From Clostridiales bacterium (GTDB lineage Bacteria; Bacillota; Clostridia; Christensenellales; Aristaeellaceae), in contig JAHZHZ010000006.1 in NCBI GenBank assembly GCA_019419995.1, positions 1-64,000 of the forward strand: a stretch of 64,000 bases of DNA. The letters run 5' to 3'. This document shows positions 1 through 8,395 of the stretch, piece by piece. The number at the start of each line of letters is the position of its first letter. Position 1 is the stretch's first letter. Position numbers and translations under genes: made by a program. Under the pieces are notes generated by a model, which had not been told where the DNA came from, did not search any database, and saw only the letters and a program-made list of their open reading frames with translations.

Positions 1-123
1 GATTTGAACCAATCCCGGTAGGGCCTTTTTTTACCCCACCGAGCCTGAAAGCCCCCTGATACAAGGGTTTTTCCGCGAAATTTCGCCAAATGGTAGGCTT
101 CTCAGGATGCTTTCCGGCACAAA
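1..123. repeat. Dispersed repeat copy 1 (left-truncated by window edge)
   Basis: This stretch matches 12467-12586 almost from end to end: a T-run followed by ACCCCAC, then GAGCCTGA, a short GC-rich block, GAAATTTCGCCAAAT and finally CAGCACAAA/CGGCACAAA. Its first bases also match the hairpin and T-run of the copy at 7271-7312. No coding potential is convincing here, and 124-358 holds nothing I recognise except a possible -10 box (TATAAT, 300-305). Confidence 0.7.
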
Positions 124-358
124 AAAACGGTGCAGACGGCTATGGTAGTTGTTTGCGCTTATTTTTTTTACCTTTTCGGCGGCTAAATTGTTCTGACCGG
201 TAACGGAGATATCGTATACAGAGATAATCATTTACGCTGATCTCAAACACTCTGATAGAAAATTTCTCAGGAGTGGATTATTAATCAACTTTAAAATGAT
301 ATAATACATATATAATGGCCTACTGATTGGAAAAGTATAAGTAGGGGGCAGGAAAAGG

Positions 359-595
359 GTGGATAGAAGGCACTCATCATCTTTGTGCAAGACAGCAAAA
401 AGCGCAATTGTCAAATTCAAACGCAAAATTCGGAAAACGTGGAAGAATTTTAAGATTCAGGACCAAGCTACTGATGCTGCAGTTGCGGATGCAAAAGTGG
501 CATTCCGGAAAATGCGAAAAGATAAAGAAAAAATGAGAATTGCTAAACGTCTTGTCTTACGTTGTCCTTTGCAGACACACTTAGAGTCGCTCTGA
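359..595 (+). CDS. Small basic hypothetical protein
   Basis: Candidate 78-residue Lys/Arg-rich protein with a GTG start just after the purine-rich AGGAAAAGG and a TATAAT box about 55 bases upstream. I do not recognise a family. In the next frame, bases from about 570 onward would encode a hydrophobic stretch (VALIVLIVVIRC), so this may be the 5' part of a frameshifted membrane protein rather than a complete gene. Low confidence. Confidence 0.22.
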   Translation: MDRRHSSSLCKTAKSAIVKFKRKIRKTWKNFKIQDQATDAAVADAKVAFRKMRKDKEKMRIAKRLVLRCPLQTHLESL

Positions 596-712
596 TTGTT
601 TTGATTGTTGTTATACGATGCGTAAGGAAACTTACAATCATAGTTATGCAGCTGCCATCAAAAGAGGTTGGGAATTGATCAATAGATATCATATTTTGTA
701 AGGGGAATCTAT

Positions 713-1204
713 ATGAAGAAAGTAAGAATTGTCCCTGGACATGTATATGGATTAAAGACCCGCAAGGGAATTGCTTTGATGCAGCTGGTTGAAGAACCAA
801 TTTCGCAAACAGATCTCTGGCTTACCCGAATCTGTGATGGTTTCTTACAAGAAGATTATACGCAAGAGGATATCATAAGCATCATTGAAAGGAAAGAGTT
901 GTTTTTCATGGGAACACCTCTGCCGATTATAGGGCCCAGGAGCAAATTATACAAAATGTTTTTTGCCTTTGATCAACCGTGCAAACTTCCTGATAATGTA
1001 GTAATTCCTTCATTCCTGCGAGGTTTTGTGATTTTGAGAGATGGAACGATCAAGTGGTATAAAAAACGGAGAGGCAGTAATTACAGAGTGTTTGTTGACA
1101 AGCTAACGCCTGATTTTTTGAAATTGTCTCCGGATAGTTTCTGGAGCTTCCCGGATCTCTGTGAGTTTCTTGAAAGCGGAAAGACGATATCGGATTATAT
1201 ATAG
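713..1204 (+). CDS. Hypothetical protein, possible immunity-type
   Basis: Soluble 163-residue protein starting at ATG behind AAGGGGAA. It has no signal peptide or membrane span. The N-terminal KVRIVPGHVYGLKTRKGIA followed by a beta-rich body is reminiscent of small immunity proteins such as Imm26, but that is an impression, not a motif match. It ends just before a strong terminator, so it is a free-standing unit. Its position beside a decayed integrase and other orphan immunity-like genes supports an accessory role. Confidence 0.6.
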   Translation: MKKVRIVPGHVYGLKTRKGIALMQLVEEPISQTDLWLTRICDGFLQEDYTQEDIISIIERKELFFMGTPLPIIGPRSKLYKMFFAFDQPCKLPDNVVIPSFLRGFVILRDGTIKWYKKRRGSNYRVFVDKLTPDFLKLSPDSFWSFPDLCEFLESGKTISDYI

Positions 1205-1245
1205 CGCATCTTGAACTGGCGTTGCAAAGCCATGATTCGTATGTG

Positions 1246-1285
1246 GACAAAACCCGCTGCCTTCCGTGGCGGGTTTTGTCTGTGC
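1246..1285 (+). terminator. Rho-independent terminator
   Basis: Perfect 12-bp stem (GACAAAACCCGC at 1246-1257 pairing with 1269-1280) and an 11-base loop, 42 bases after the stop of the 163-residue protein gene. The 3' arm carries TTTTGTCTGT in place of a clean T-run. Confidence 0.75.
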
Positions 1286-1291
1286 TTGTCA

Positions 1292-1396
1292 AGCGACTTG
1301 TTCCACGCCAAGAAGCCTTCTCCTTCAATTTTACCCCCTCTACCTTTTCGCCGGATTGGTTTACTTTTGGGTAAGGGAGCCAGATTCGGTCAAACG
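1292..1396. repeat. Dispersed repeat copy 2
   Basis: Shares TTCCACGCCAAGAAGCC with the copy near 12330, and the block from TTTTACCCCCTCTACC through CGCCGGATTGGTTTACTTT to AAGGGAGCCAGATT with 7210-7272. After GCCAGATT it diverges into the integrase pseudogene region, so this copy lacks the hairpin part. Confidence 0.7.
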
Positions 1397-1437
1397 ACGA
1401 ATGTTGTTTGCCAATTTATTTTGTCCGGGTTCAAATC

Positions 1438-1880
1438 TTACTGTTCTTCCAGTCCCAATCCGCGCATCATTGCCTCTGCCGTGTTCTACTTGGAGGTCGC
1501 GTCCATATGGGCATAGATGTTTGCGGTAGCATGAAATCACTGTGTCCCAGCCATTCCTGAACCTGCTTGAGTGGAACGTGATTCGCCAACAGAAGGCTCG
1601 CGCTGCTGTGCCGCAGATCGTGAAAGCGAATAGGGCGAAGGCCGTTTCGTTCCAGCGTACGCGTAAATGTTTGGGTCAGACAGGCCGGTTTGATTCGTTC
1701 GCCAGCCTTGTTCAGGCAGATGTAGCCCTCGTCCTCGCGGCTGTATAATCTTCCGCACAGCCTGCGCTGCTGCTTCTACCGTTCCTGAAGGGATATAAGC
1801 ATTTCACGGACAGGCGGCGTGCGGCGGCTGGCGCAGGTCTTTGTGATATCCGACGCGATAATCCTATATTTTGTGGTATA
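1438..1880 (-). pseudogene. Tyrosine recombinase (phage/ICE-type integrase), C-terminal remnant
   Basis: Reverse-strand translation gives the C-terminal catalytic domain of a tyrosine recombinase: ASRRT, QRRLCGRLYS, then RFHDLRHSSASLLL (Arg of the HxxR box), VQEWLGHSDF and ANIYAHMDATSK (catalytic Tyr). Reading is interrupted by an in-frame TAG at 1776-1778, a one-base loss near 1531-1540 between HSDF and HATANIY, and a second TAG at 1486-1488 before the usual tail NTAEAMMRGLGLEEQ, which stops at 1438. The N-terminal half is missing. It is therefore a dead relic of an integrated element. The family call is firm; the element type is unknown. Confidence 0.85.
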
Positions 1881-2011
1881 ATAATGTTTAGCGGACGGGG
1901 TGCAAGACATTCGTCACGCGGGTCGCGTGCACGAAGTGTAGGCGACAAACATGGTATAATGACTATAATACACGAGGCGCAGTTCCGGAATAACAAAAGA
2001 AGGATGATTGC

Positions 2012-2569
2012 ATGATGATACCGACCGCAATTTGTGCGATAGAAAATGACGATGACCGCACATTTATGATCCAGCTGTACATGGATTACAGGTGGTTTAT
2101 GTACAATATCGCGTATGAAATCATCCGGGATTCTCAGATCGCCGAAGATATGGTTTCGCAGGCAGTATGCGAGCTAATCGATGCACTGGACGATATACGG
2201 AAAATTAACTGTTGCAAACTGAAGTCATATATCGCCTTATTAGTAAGGAACGATTCCATCGATTTCGTGCGCAAGCGAAAAAGGCAGAGCAAGTATTGTT
2301 TTCTACCGAAAGATGAAGCGGTTCTGAACAATGTTGCAGCGGACGGAGAAGTAGATGCGGCGCTGATTCGTCACGCAGAGATCGCGGAATTGAAAAAAGG
2401 GTTGGCTCGTTTGTCCGAGAATGAACGCATGCTTCTGACGATGAAATATCTCGACGGTGCATCCGATGAAGAGATCGCCAGAAAGTTTGGCATAGGAACC
2501 GCGAGCGTGCGAGCCTATCTAACTCGGGCTAGAAGACAGCTTTGCCAAGTTATGAATGAGGGTGATTAA
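2012..2569 (+). CDS. ECF-type RNA polymerase sigma factor
   Basis: 185 residues. Region 2 sits at about residues 20-85 (FMIQLYMDYRWFMYNIA, AEDMVSQAVCELIDAL, IDFVRKRKRQ) and region 4 at about 120-180 (LKKGLARLSENERMLLTMKY, SDEEIARKFGIGTASVRAYL helix-turn-helix). The start is preceded by AGAAGGA; a second ATG directly follows it. A TATAAT box lies at 1955-1960 without a clear -35. The stop is separated by one base from the start of the next gene, a membrane protein likely to be its regulator. It probably directs RNA polymerase to a small regulon in response to envelope stress; targets are not visible. Confidence 0.88.
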   Translation: MMIPTAICAIENDDDRTFMIQLYMDYRWFMYNIAYEIIRDSQIAEDMVSQAVCELIDALDDIRKINCCKLKSYIALLVRNDSIDFVRKRKRQSKYCFLPKDEAVLNNVAADGEVDAALIRHAEIAELKKGLARLSENERMLLTMKYLDGASDEEIARKFGIGTASVRAYLTRARRQLCQVMNEGD

Positions 2570-2570
2570 A

Positions 2571-3314
2571 ATGCGCAGGGACATTGAGAATCTAAAAACA
2601 AGGGAGGAACTCGAAGGCGAGCTGATGGCGCTGAAACTGAAAATGGCACTGCGTGAATATCAGGAGGACGAGTTTGAACGGATGCTGGCAGAACACGAAG
2701 ACGACACTGTCGGAAGGAAGCGACTGACAAATGGTCAGGATGAAATGATTCGGCTGATTGATCGCCAGCTGCGAAAAAAGCAGGTGCGTCAATTCGCCAG
2801 AAAGACGCTTCCTCGCTTTGGAAAGGTTGCCATCTGTCTTCTGCTTACGTTCTACATCGGCCTAACCGTAGCAGTTGCCACGGTACGTTCTGTACGCGTG
2901 GAGCTTTTACAGTTCATCCTGAGCATAGAAGAACGATATACATCGTTCGGGTTTGAATCGACGGATGAATATGTCGAAATTCCTGCTGAATGGAAGGGAT
3001 ATTATTATCCAGCTTATATTCCGGAGGGATATGTAATTGCTAGAATCCTTTCAGAAGAAATTGAATACGAAGGCCCCAATCAGGAGGCACTTGTGTTCAG
3101 CGAGCATGGAGTCAATACGCGCGGTACAATTGATACAGAAGATGCATTTCTCGATACAATATTGATCCGTGAAAAACCCGCAATGATTGTCGAAAAGGAT
3201 ATGTGGACGACAATCATATGGACTGTGGATAACCATTGCCTGATCTTAGAGTATACCGGAGAAAAGGAAGAGGCCATAAAGATCGCTGAAAGCGTGGTTA
3301 TGGTTCGAGAATAG
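2571..3314 (+). CDS. DUF4367-type membrane protein, probable anti-sigma partner
   Basis: About 247 residues from ATG at 2571, with GAGGGTG six bases upstream overlapping the sigma-factor stop; an upstream in-frame ATG at 2556 lacks a site. A charged, helical cytoplasmic N-terminus (to about residue 80) leads to one membrane span (KVAICLLLTFYIGLTVAVA), then an extracellular DUF4367-like domain with PAYIPEGYVI and a C-terminal LEYTGEKEEAIKIAESV. This layout and its coupling to the ECF gene suggest it holds the sigma factor at the membrane; no zinc-finger anti-sigma motif is present, so the function is inferred from context. Confidence 0.75.
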   Translation: MRRDIENLKTREELEGELMALKLKMALREYQEDEFERMLAEHEDDTVGRKRLTNGQDEMIRLIDRQLRKKQVRQFARKTLPRFGKVAICLLLTFYIGLTVAVATVRSVRVELLQFILSIEERYTSFGFESTDEYVEIPAEWKGYYYPAYIPEGYVIARILSEEIEYEGPNQEALVFSEHGVNTRGTIDTEDAFLDTILIREKPAMIVEKDMWTTIIWTVDNHCLILEYTGEKEEAIKIAESVVMVRE

Positions 3315-3322
3315 TGAACGTG

Positions 3323-3358
3323 AAAAATACGCTCTTCGTAACGGAGAGCGTATTTTTT
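3323..3358 (+). terminator. Rho-independent terminator
   Basis: Stem AAAAATACGCTCT with AGAGCGTATTTTT and an 8- to 9-base loop, ending in a T-run directly after the sigma/DUF4367 pair. It closes that operon. Confidence 0.85.
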
Positions 3359-3468
3359 ATGTCTGAATACGCACAAGAATAATATTTCAAAAAATTTTAG
3401 AAAATGTGTTGCAAATGCCGTAGATGTATCGCCTTTATATATAGAACAGCAAAGAAAGGGTGGAAATT

Positions 3469-4593
3469 ATGAAAAACAGGGAGATGAAAAGATTCTTAAG
3501 TATCATTGCAGTTTTAACAAGCATTCTTTGCATGAATGTTTGCTTGGCCGAAAATCTCGGATTCGAAGAATTGGATTATACGGAAGGAAACGTTATTTTT
3601 GATGCGAAAGTTTTTGGATCGGATAAATCCCATGCGCCAGTACATAAAGTTATGTGCAAAACCTATAATCCTGAGAAAGATAATGAAATTATTCAGTATC
3701 TCAGTGAAAAAATTCCTCACGAAAATGGTGAATTAAAAATTCTCAAAGAAGAAAAAGACGATTGTGGCCGGATTGTTGAACGCGAGTATGGTACTGATCT
3801 GGATGTCGCCCGTGAATTTAACAGCTACTATTTTTATGATGGAACGATTGGTGCAAACACTTATGAATCCAGTTTCTACCGCGGAGTCATGGATATTACT
3901 TCTTTACTGGAATATGATGGCGCTTGTTATATCCCCAATCGAACGGGATGCGGAAACTTGCCGGGCATGACCTCGCAAGAAGCCGCTCAAGATCTATTGC
4001 AAATTTCTCAAGAGCTTGGATTAAATATTGAAGCCACTCCATATATACTGTGCGCTTATTCAATGGATAGCGAGATCGTTGGAAAAAATGGGATTCGAGC
4101 ATATCGACAAATGATCGTTCAAGGTAACGATTTGACAGCCGAAAACCTTTCCGTTATCAGTTCATATGGCTCTAATTGCTATTTAATCGCTTATCGATAT
4201 GAATTTAATGGAATACCTGTTTCCTATTCATATCATTATATCGAATCAAAGGATTATACCACTCTTTTAAGTCATGTTCAGGCCTTATATAATGATAGAG
4301 GATTGATCCAGTTCTGTGCTTTTAAACAGCTGGATTTGCAAGAAACGTCAAATGAATACGAACTTGTTACCGTTGAATTTGCGGCAACGAAACTTGCGGA
4401 GCATCTAAATCAGATACTGGGCGTTGAACCGTTTGTATGCAAGGAAATTTCGCTTGAGTATATTCCGTTTGCTTATAAAGGATGTGACCTCGAACACGAA
4501 GCAGTATTGATTCCTTCCTGGGTGTTTTACTTCGATAATCCTGAAATTACACCCATTTTGATGAATGCAGTCGACGGCACAATCATCAGCTAA
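3469..4593 (+). CDS. Secreted protein, DUF6034-like
   Basis: About 374 residues from ATG 3469; GAAAGGGTGG lies five bases upstream, so the GTG at 3460 is less likely. An N-terminal signal peptide ends near LCMNVCLA. The body has no motif I can name, but its plan (VIFDAKVF near the mature N-terminus, ISLEYIPFAYKG and a final IPSWVFYFDNPEIT...MNAVDGTI) parallels the secreted protein at 37277-38350, suggesting distant paralogues of the DUF6034 kind. It lies between the sigma/anti-sigma operon and the ABC transporter genes and could be an external sensor or accessory for that transporter; this is inference. Confidence 0.65.
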   Translation: MKNREMKRFLSIIAVLTSILCMNVCLAENLGFEELDYTEGNVIFDAKVFGSDKSHAPVHKVMCKTYNPEKDNEIIQYLSEKIPHENGELKILKEEKDDCGRIVEREYGTDLDVAREFNSYYFYDGTIGANTYESSFYRGVMDITSLLEYDGACYIPNRTGCGNLPGMTSQEAAQDLLQISQELGLNIEATPYILCAYSMDSEIVGKNGIRAYRQMIVQGNDLTAENLSVISSYGSNCYLIAYRYEFNGIPVSYSYHYIESKDYTTLLSHVQALYNDRGLIQFCAFKQLDLQETSNEYELVTVEFAATKLAEHLNQILGVEPFVCKEISLEYIPFAYKGCDLEHEAVLIPSWVFYFDNPEITPILMNAVDGTIIS

Positions 4594-4615
4594 AGATGTA
4601 AGATGAGGTGATGAT

Positions 4616-5395
4616 ATGCAATCATTTAGAGATGAAATACGCAGGTCAATCTTCAACAAAGGATTCCTGCTTGCAGTCGCACTCATATTTTTGATGTATT
4701 CTATTGACGGAAATCAGGCTTTGAATGAATATGCTTCCGTCTTGTCCCTATTGGAAATGATAACGGGAATAGGCGCTTTTAAGTGGGTAATCCCATGTGT
4801 TGGAACCCTATGCTATGCAAGTTCTTTTGTAAATGAATATGAGAGCAACTATGTACGGTATCATATTATTCGAGGAGGGATCAAGCGCTATGCGCTACAA
4901 AAATGCATTGCGGTATATACTTCAGCGATTTTAGCAACGTGCATTGCGATTTTTACATATACATTATATGCGTATGCTGTTTGCAGAGAAATACTCGATA
5001 TCGGTGAATTAGGAAACTACCTACCCTATATTGAGTCGTTTAGCTTCTATAATTTGATTGCAGACGGACACTATATATTATATATCGTTTTGCACACAAC
5101 GTTTCATGGTATGGCGGCAGGTATGTGGGCCCTGACAGGATTGTTTTTATCAACCATATGGAAAAATGCCTATGTAGCTCTATTTGCGCCGGTAATCATT
5201 GTTTATTTTAAGGATTTCGTTTGGGCATGGCTTTCGATCCATCCATCCGTGACATTGAAAAGTTTAGAAATGGGAACACTTTATATTGGAGGAACATGGA
5301 AACCGCTTGTAATTATCGCCGGTATATTTACGCTTTTGTCCTGTTTGCTTGCATTCTGCACTTGCCGGAGACTAAGGAGGATGTTAAATGTTTAG
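4616..5395 (+). CDS. ABC-2-type transporter membrane subunit
   Basis: 259 residues with about six hydrophobic spans (GFLLAVALIFLMYSI, FKWVIPCVGTLCYASSF, SAILATCIAIFTYTLYAYAV, MAAGMWALTGLFL, YVALFAPVIIVYF, LVIIAGIFTLLSCLLAF). Start behind GAGGTGATG. The next membrane gene overlaps its end by eight bases, and an ATPase gene follows, so the three form one exporter or immunity-type transporter. Substrate unknown; such short ABC-2 pairs are common in peptide-antibiotic self-protection and stress export. Confidence 0.75.
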   Translation: MQSFRDEIRRSIFNKGFLLAVALIFLMYSIDGNQALNEYASVLSLLEMITGIGAFKWVIPCVGTLCYASSFVNEYESNYVRYHIIRGGIKRYALQKCIAVYTSAILATCIAIFTYTLYAYAVCREILDIGELGNYLPYIESFSFYNLIADGHYILYIVLHTTFHGMAAGMWALTGLFLSTIWKNAYVALFAPVIIVYFKDFVWAWLSIHPSVTLKSLEMGTLYIGGTWKPLVIIAGIFTLLSCLLAFCTCRRLRRMLNV

Positions 5396-6239
5396 TCGCG
5401 CATATGGAGTTTGCTCAGTGACTCTAAAAAAGACATTTCGACATCCGCGGTTTCTACTGTTATTGATTCTTCTGTTTATTTATCTGGACTATACGCTGCG
5501 GGGGGTGCGAGACTTTTGTTCCGCATTTGAAGTCAAAGTATCCTTGCTTGAATTGATGGTTCAACTATTCAGCAACGCAAACACACAAGGATGCTTACTC
5601 CTCTTCTTTGCTTTCATGATTTTGGATATACCGGGTATCGATATTGGCGAACAGTATATCTTAATACGAAGCGGAAAAGGAGCATGGACTTTAGGAAAGA
5701 TTTTTACTGTAATTTGTCTGGCTTTCACGTGGCTTCTAATGATCATTCTCTTTTTTTGTATTATTGTACAGAAATTGAATTTCTGTACAGAATGGCAAAG
5801 CGGCATGATTACACTTTCCAAAACAGATGTTTATAACAGCTATGGCATTCGAATGGCGTTTCAATATAAGGTTATTGTAAACTATCCATTGCTGCGGGCG
5901 ACGGTACTCTCTATGAGTCTAAACCTTGGATTTGCGATTTGGGGCGGCATATTTGCGGCATTTCTCAATTTTGTGAGCCATCGATCAATAGGTTGCTTTG
6001 CCCTGGCCGTCATGGCTTTTATAAGTATGTCTATTGGTGGAATCTTAAACAGTGGAGCGATTTATAAATTTTCTCCAGCATCGTTGGCATTACTTAGCGT
6101 AATTGACGGAGGCGTTGAAACGGCGTACCCCACGCTTCAATATGCGGTCTTATTCTATATAATTGCCGCATGTATCAGTTTAACCCTTTTTTCCCTTGCG
6201 ACAAATCTACGAAAAGACTATTCAAGGCTGAAGGTATGA
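5388..6239 (+). CDS. ABC-2-type transporter membrane subunit, second copy
   Basis: 283 residues, six or more membrane spans (FLLLLILLFIYLDYTL, LLFFAFMILDIPGID, IFTVICLAFTWLLMIILFF, AIWGGIFAAFLNF, LAVMAFISMSIGGIL, AVLFYIIAACISLTLFSL). AAGGAGG precedes the ATG inside the previous gene. It probably pairs with the 259-residue subunit as a heterodimeric permease driven by the downstream ATPase. Confidence 0.75.
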   Translation: MFSRAYGVCSVTLKKTFRHPRFLLLLILLFIYLDYTLRGVRDFCSAFEVKVSLLELMVQLFSNANTQGCLLLFFAFMILDIPGIDIGEQYILIRSGKGAWTLGKIFTVICLAFTWLLMIILFFCIIVQKLNFCTEWQSGMITLSKTDVYNSYGIRMAFQYKVIVNYPLLRATVLSMSLNLGFAIWGGIFAAFLNFVSHRSIGCFALAVMAFISMSIGGILNSGAIYKFSPASLALLSVIDGGVETAYPTLQYAVLFYIIAACISLTLFSLATNLRKDYSRLKV

Positions 6240-6248
6240 GGAGGTACG

Positions 6249-6890
6249 ATGATCATGGAGATTATTCTAGAAAACGTCGGGAAACGATATAAAGATACAA
6301 TGGCACTGGTAGATGTGTCCGCAAGTTTCAGACCTGGAAAGATAAATGGCATCATCGGGAGAAATGGATCGGGAAAAACCGTATTATTCAAGTGCATTTG
6401 CGGCTTAATCCAGGATTATACGGGGAAAATCATAATAGATGGTTGCGAAAGAAAGCGTATTCCGCTTGGAAAAATGAATATTGGCATGATCATTGAAGAA
6501 CCTGGATTTCTTTCTGGATACTCCGGATATGACAATCTGAGATACTTAGCGAATATACGTGGGAAGGTAAAAAAAGAAAAACTAAAAGATGTGATGCGCT
6601 TGGTTGAACTTGATCCCGAATCGCCGAAAGCAGTTGAAAAATATTCACTTGGTATGAAACAGCGGCTGGGAATTGCTCAGGCACTCATGGAAGATCCTGA
6701 GTTGTTCGTCCTTGACGAACCCTTCAATGGATTAGACAACAAAGGCGTTAAGGAGATGCGCAATGTTTTGAAGCAATTGCGCAATCAGGGCAAAACGATT
6801 TTAATTGCAAGTCATAACATGATGGACATCAATGAATTATGTGATGCATGTTTTGAAATGGATGCTGGCACATTGACTACGCTTGGTTAA
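6249..6890 (+). CDS. ABC transporter ATP-binding protein
   Basis: 213 residues with Walker A GRNGSGKT, signature YSLGMKQRLGIAQAL, Walker B LFVLDEPFNGLD and switch histidine ILIASHN. It starts behind GAGGAGG, nine bases after the second permease gene; an ATG two codons further in is an alternative start. It lacks the long C-terminal regulatory extension seen in drug-export ATPases. It energises the two neighbouring permeases. Confidence 0.9.
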   Translation: MIMEIILENVGKRYKDTMALVDVSASFRPGKINGIIGRNGSGKTVLFKCICGLIQDYTGKIIIDGCERKRIPLGKMNIGMIIEEPGFLSGYSGYDNLRYLANIRGKVKKEKLKDVMRLVELDPESPKAVEKYSLGMKQRLGIAQALMEDPELFVLDEPFNGLDNKGVKEMRNVLKQLRNQGKTILIASHNMMDINELCDACFEMDAGTLTTLG

Positions 6891-6945
6891 AGCATGACGT
6901 TTTTGACAATAGTCAAAACCTAAACTGCTTATGACACAAGTACTT

Positions 6946-6969
6946 AGAGGTTCGATTCCTCCACCTCTC
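6946..6969 (+). other. tRNA/tmRNA 3'-end-like fragment
   Basis: AGAGG-TTCGATT-CCTCC has the form of a T-arm (four of five pairs, canonical GTTCGATTCC loop), followed by ACCTCTC like an acceptor strand. I cannot find a matching 5' acceptor, anticodon arm or CCA within the preceding 150 bases. It could be the 3' remnant left at an integration site. The stretch 6891-7198 holds otherwise only a short TTTTGAC/GTCAAAA hairpin (6901-6918) and no convincing gene. Confidence 0.3.
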
Positions 6970-7198
6970 TTCTAAGCAGCCACTCGCAAGGGTAGCAGCT
7001 TTCCATGATAAAACTTACGCTTCATGGGAAGTGAGAGGATACGTAAGTTTCAATCATTTTAAGAAAATGGCATTTACCTGCGAATGCTACTTTGGGTGTG
7101 GGAATGATTGACTGATGTGCATCGTATTAAAGCGCATGTCTACCCTAAGGCAGAGCAGCAGCAATCAATCGCCTCATTACTCCAGGGTATAAACAGCG

Positions 7199-7345
7199 GA
7201 ACTTTCCTTGAGAATTTTACCCCCTCTCCCTTTTCGCCGGATTGGTTTACTTTTTGGTAAGGGAGCCAGATTCCCTACCAGGATTTGATACAATCCTGGT
7301 AGGGAATTTTTTACCTCATAGGGATGGAAAGACCCGTGATATTTT
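7199..7345. repeat. Dispersed repeat copy 3 (most complete)
   Basis: Contains TTTTACCCCCTCTCCC, CGCCGGATTGGTTTACTTTT, AAGGGAGCCAGATT (shared with 1330-1396 and 12400-12460), a perfect hairpin plus T-run, and TTTTACC continuing into a GGATGGAAAGACC block comparable to copies 1 and 4. Its right end abuts the truncated RHS gene. Confidence 0.75.
7271..7312 (+). terminator. Terminator-like hairpin embedded in the repeat
   Basis: 15-bp perfect stem (TTCCCTACCAGGATT at 7271-7285 with 7292-7306), loop TGATAC, then TTTTTT. It has the full form of an intrinsic terminator although no intact gene ends just upstream. Copies 1 and 4 keep the loop and T-run but only a decayed stem. Confidence 0.75.
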
Positions 7346-7388
7346 CAGAATGAATGCTTACCACGGTAAACTGCTCACTCACTAGACG

Positions 7389-8364
7389 GTGAACTCCACG
7401 GATTTCAACGGAGTAGCACACAAGGATAAGTTGCACTTCTTCTACGATGCGCAGAGCTATCCGGCAAAGGTGGAGTTCAACGGCACGGTGTACACCTACC
7501 TCCTTAACCTGCAGGGAGACATCGTGGGAATCGTTGACGACACCTGGGCCCTCGTAGTAGAGTATAAGTATGATGCATGGGGCAAGCCGCTGAGTGCCAC
7601 CGGCACCTTGGCCGATACGTTGGGTAAACGCAATCCGTTCCGGTATTGTGGTTATGTCTGCGATGAGGAAACCTGGATGTACTGGCTCAAAGAACGCTAC
7701 TACTATCCGGAACTCATGCGCTTCATCAACCCTGATACCGATGCGGCGATTCGTGAATCTATCGGTACTATCGCTGACCGGAATACCTATGCATACTGCG
7801 GCAACAATCCGATTCACCGCGTTGATATGAACGGAGCCTTTTGGGATACCAGCTTCGACGTAATATCCCTAGGCGCAAGCATTGTCGAAGTTATAAGTAA
7901 TCCTTTAGATCCGTGGAACTGGCTTGGCTGGAGATATCGTAGACCTTGTACCTTGCGTAACGGGTGTTGGCGAGGCTACAAGGATGATGAAGGGAACCGC
8001 AAGAGCCGTAGAAGGTGCAAACGACGCTGTTAAGGCGGCTAAAACTGTATGTAAGGCCGCAGATGCAGCTTCACCTCTGCAAAAAGCAACGGGATCCTAC
8101 GAAATTATCTTCAAATCAGGCACTAACTATGTAGGAAAAGGCGGATATAAGAGAGCGATTACCTCAGATATCCAAAGGTCTCCCAAATATAAAGATGAAG
8201 TGATCTCTATCTCGTGGAAACCTGCAAAAACAACTCAGGATGCTTTTGTCGATGAGTATATGAGAATGATGAAACGAGGGATAAACAATCTCAATACTTG
8301 CAATAAGGTGTGGAGCCCTGGCCGACGTATCTACCAGAACAGAGTGTATAGTCAGTTAAGATAA
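7389..8364 (+). pseudogene. RHS-repeat polymorphic toxin, truncated and frameshifted
   Basis: The first part reads as the RHS core end: YLLNLQGDIVGIVDD, YKYDAWGKPLS, NPFRYCGYVCDEETWMYWLK, ERYYYPELMRFINPD and NTYAYCGNNPIHRVDMNG. The N-terminal part of the gene is missing. Near 7920 the frame shifts, and the continuation (AGDIVDLVPCVTGVGE...) runs in the next frame to a toxin-like C-terminal domain with YEIIFKSGTNYVGKGGYKRA and TTQDAFVDEYMRMM, reminiscent of GIY-YIG-like RHS toxin tips (inference). Both truncation and frameshift make it non-functional as a secreted toxin, unless the tip is expressed alone from an internal start. Confidence 0.8.
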
Positions 8365-8395
8365 TCCATGTACAACACCAAGAAAGGAGATTTAT

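Noticed and set aside
7200..7345. The repeated hairpin blocks looked at first like CRISPR repeats.
   Set aside because: Copies are kilobases apart, differ in length, have no regular spacers and no cas genes are present.
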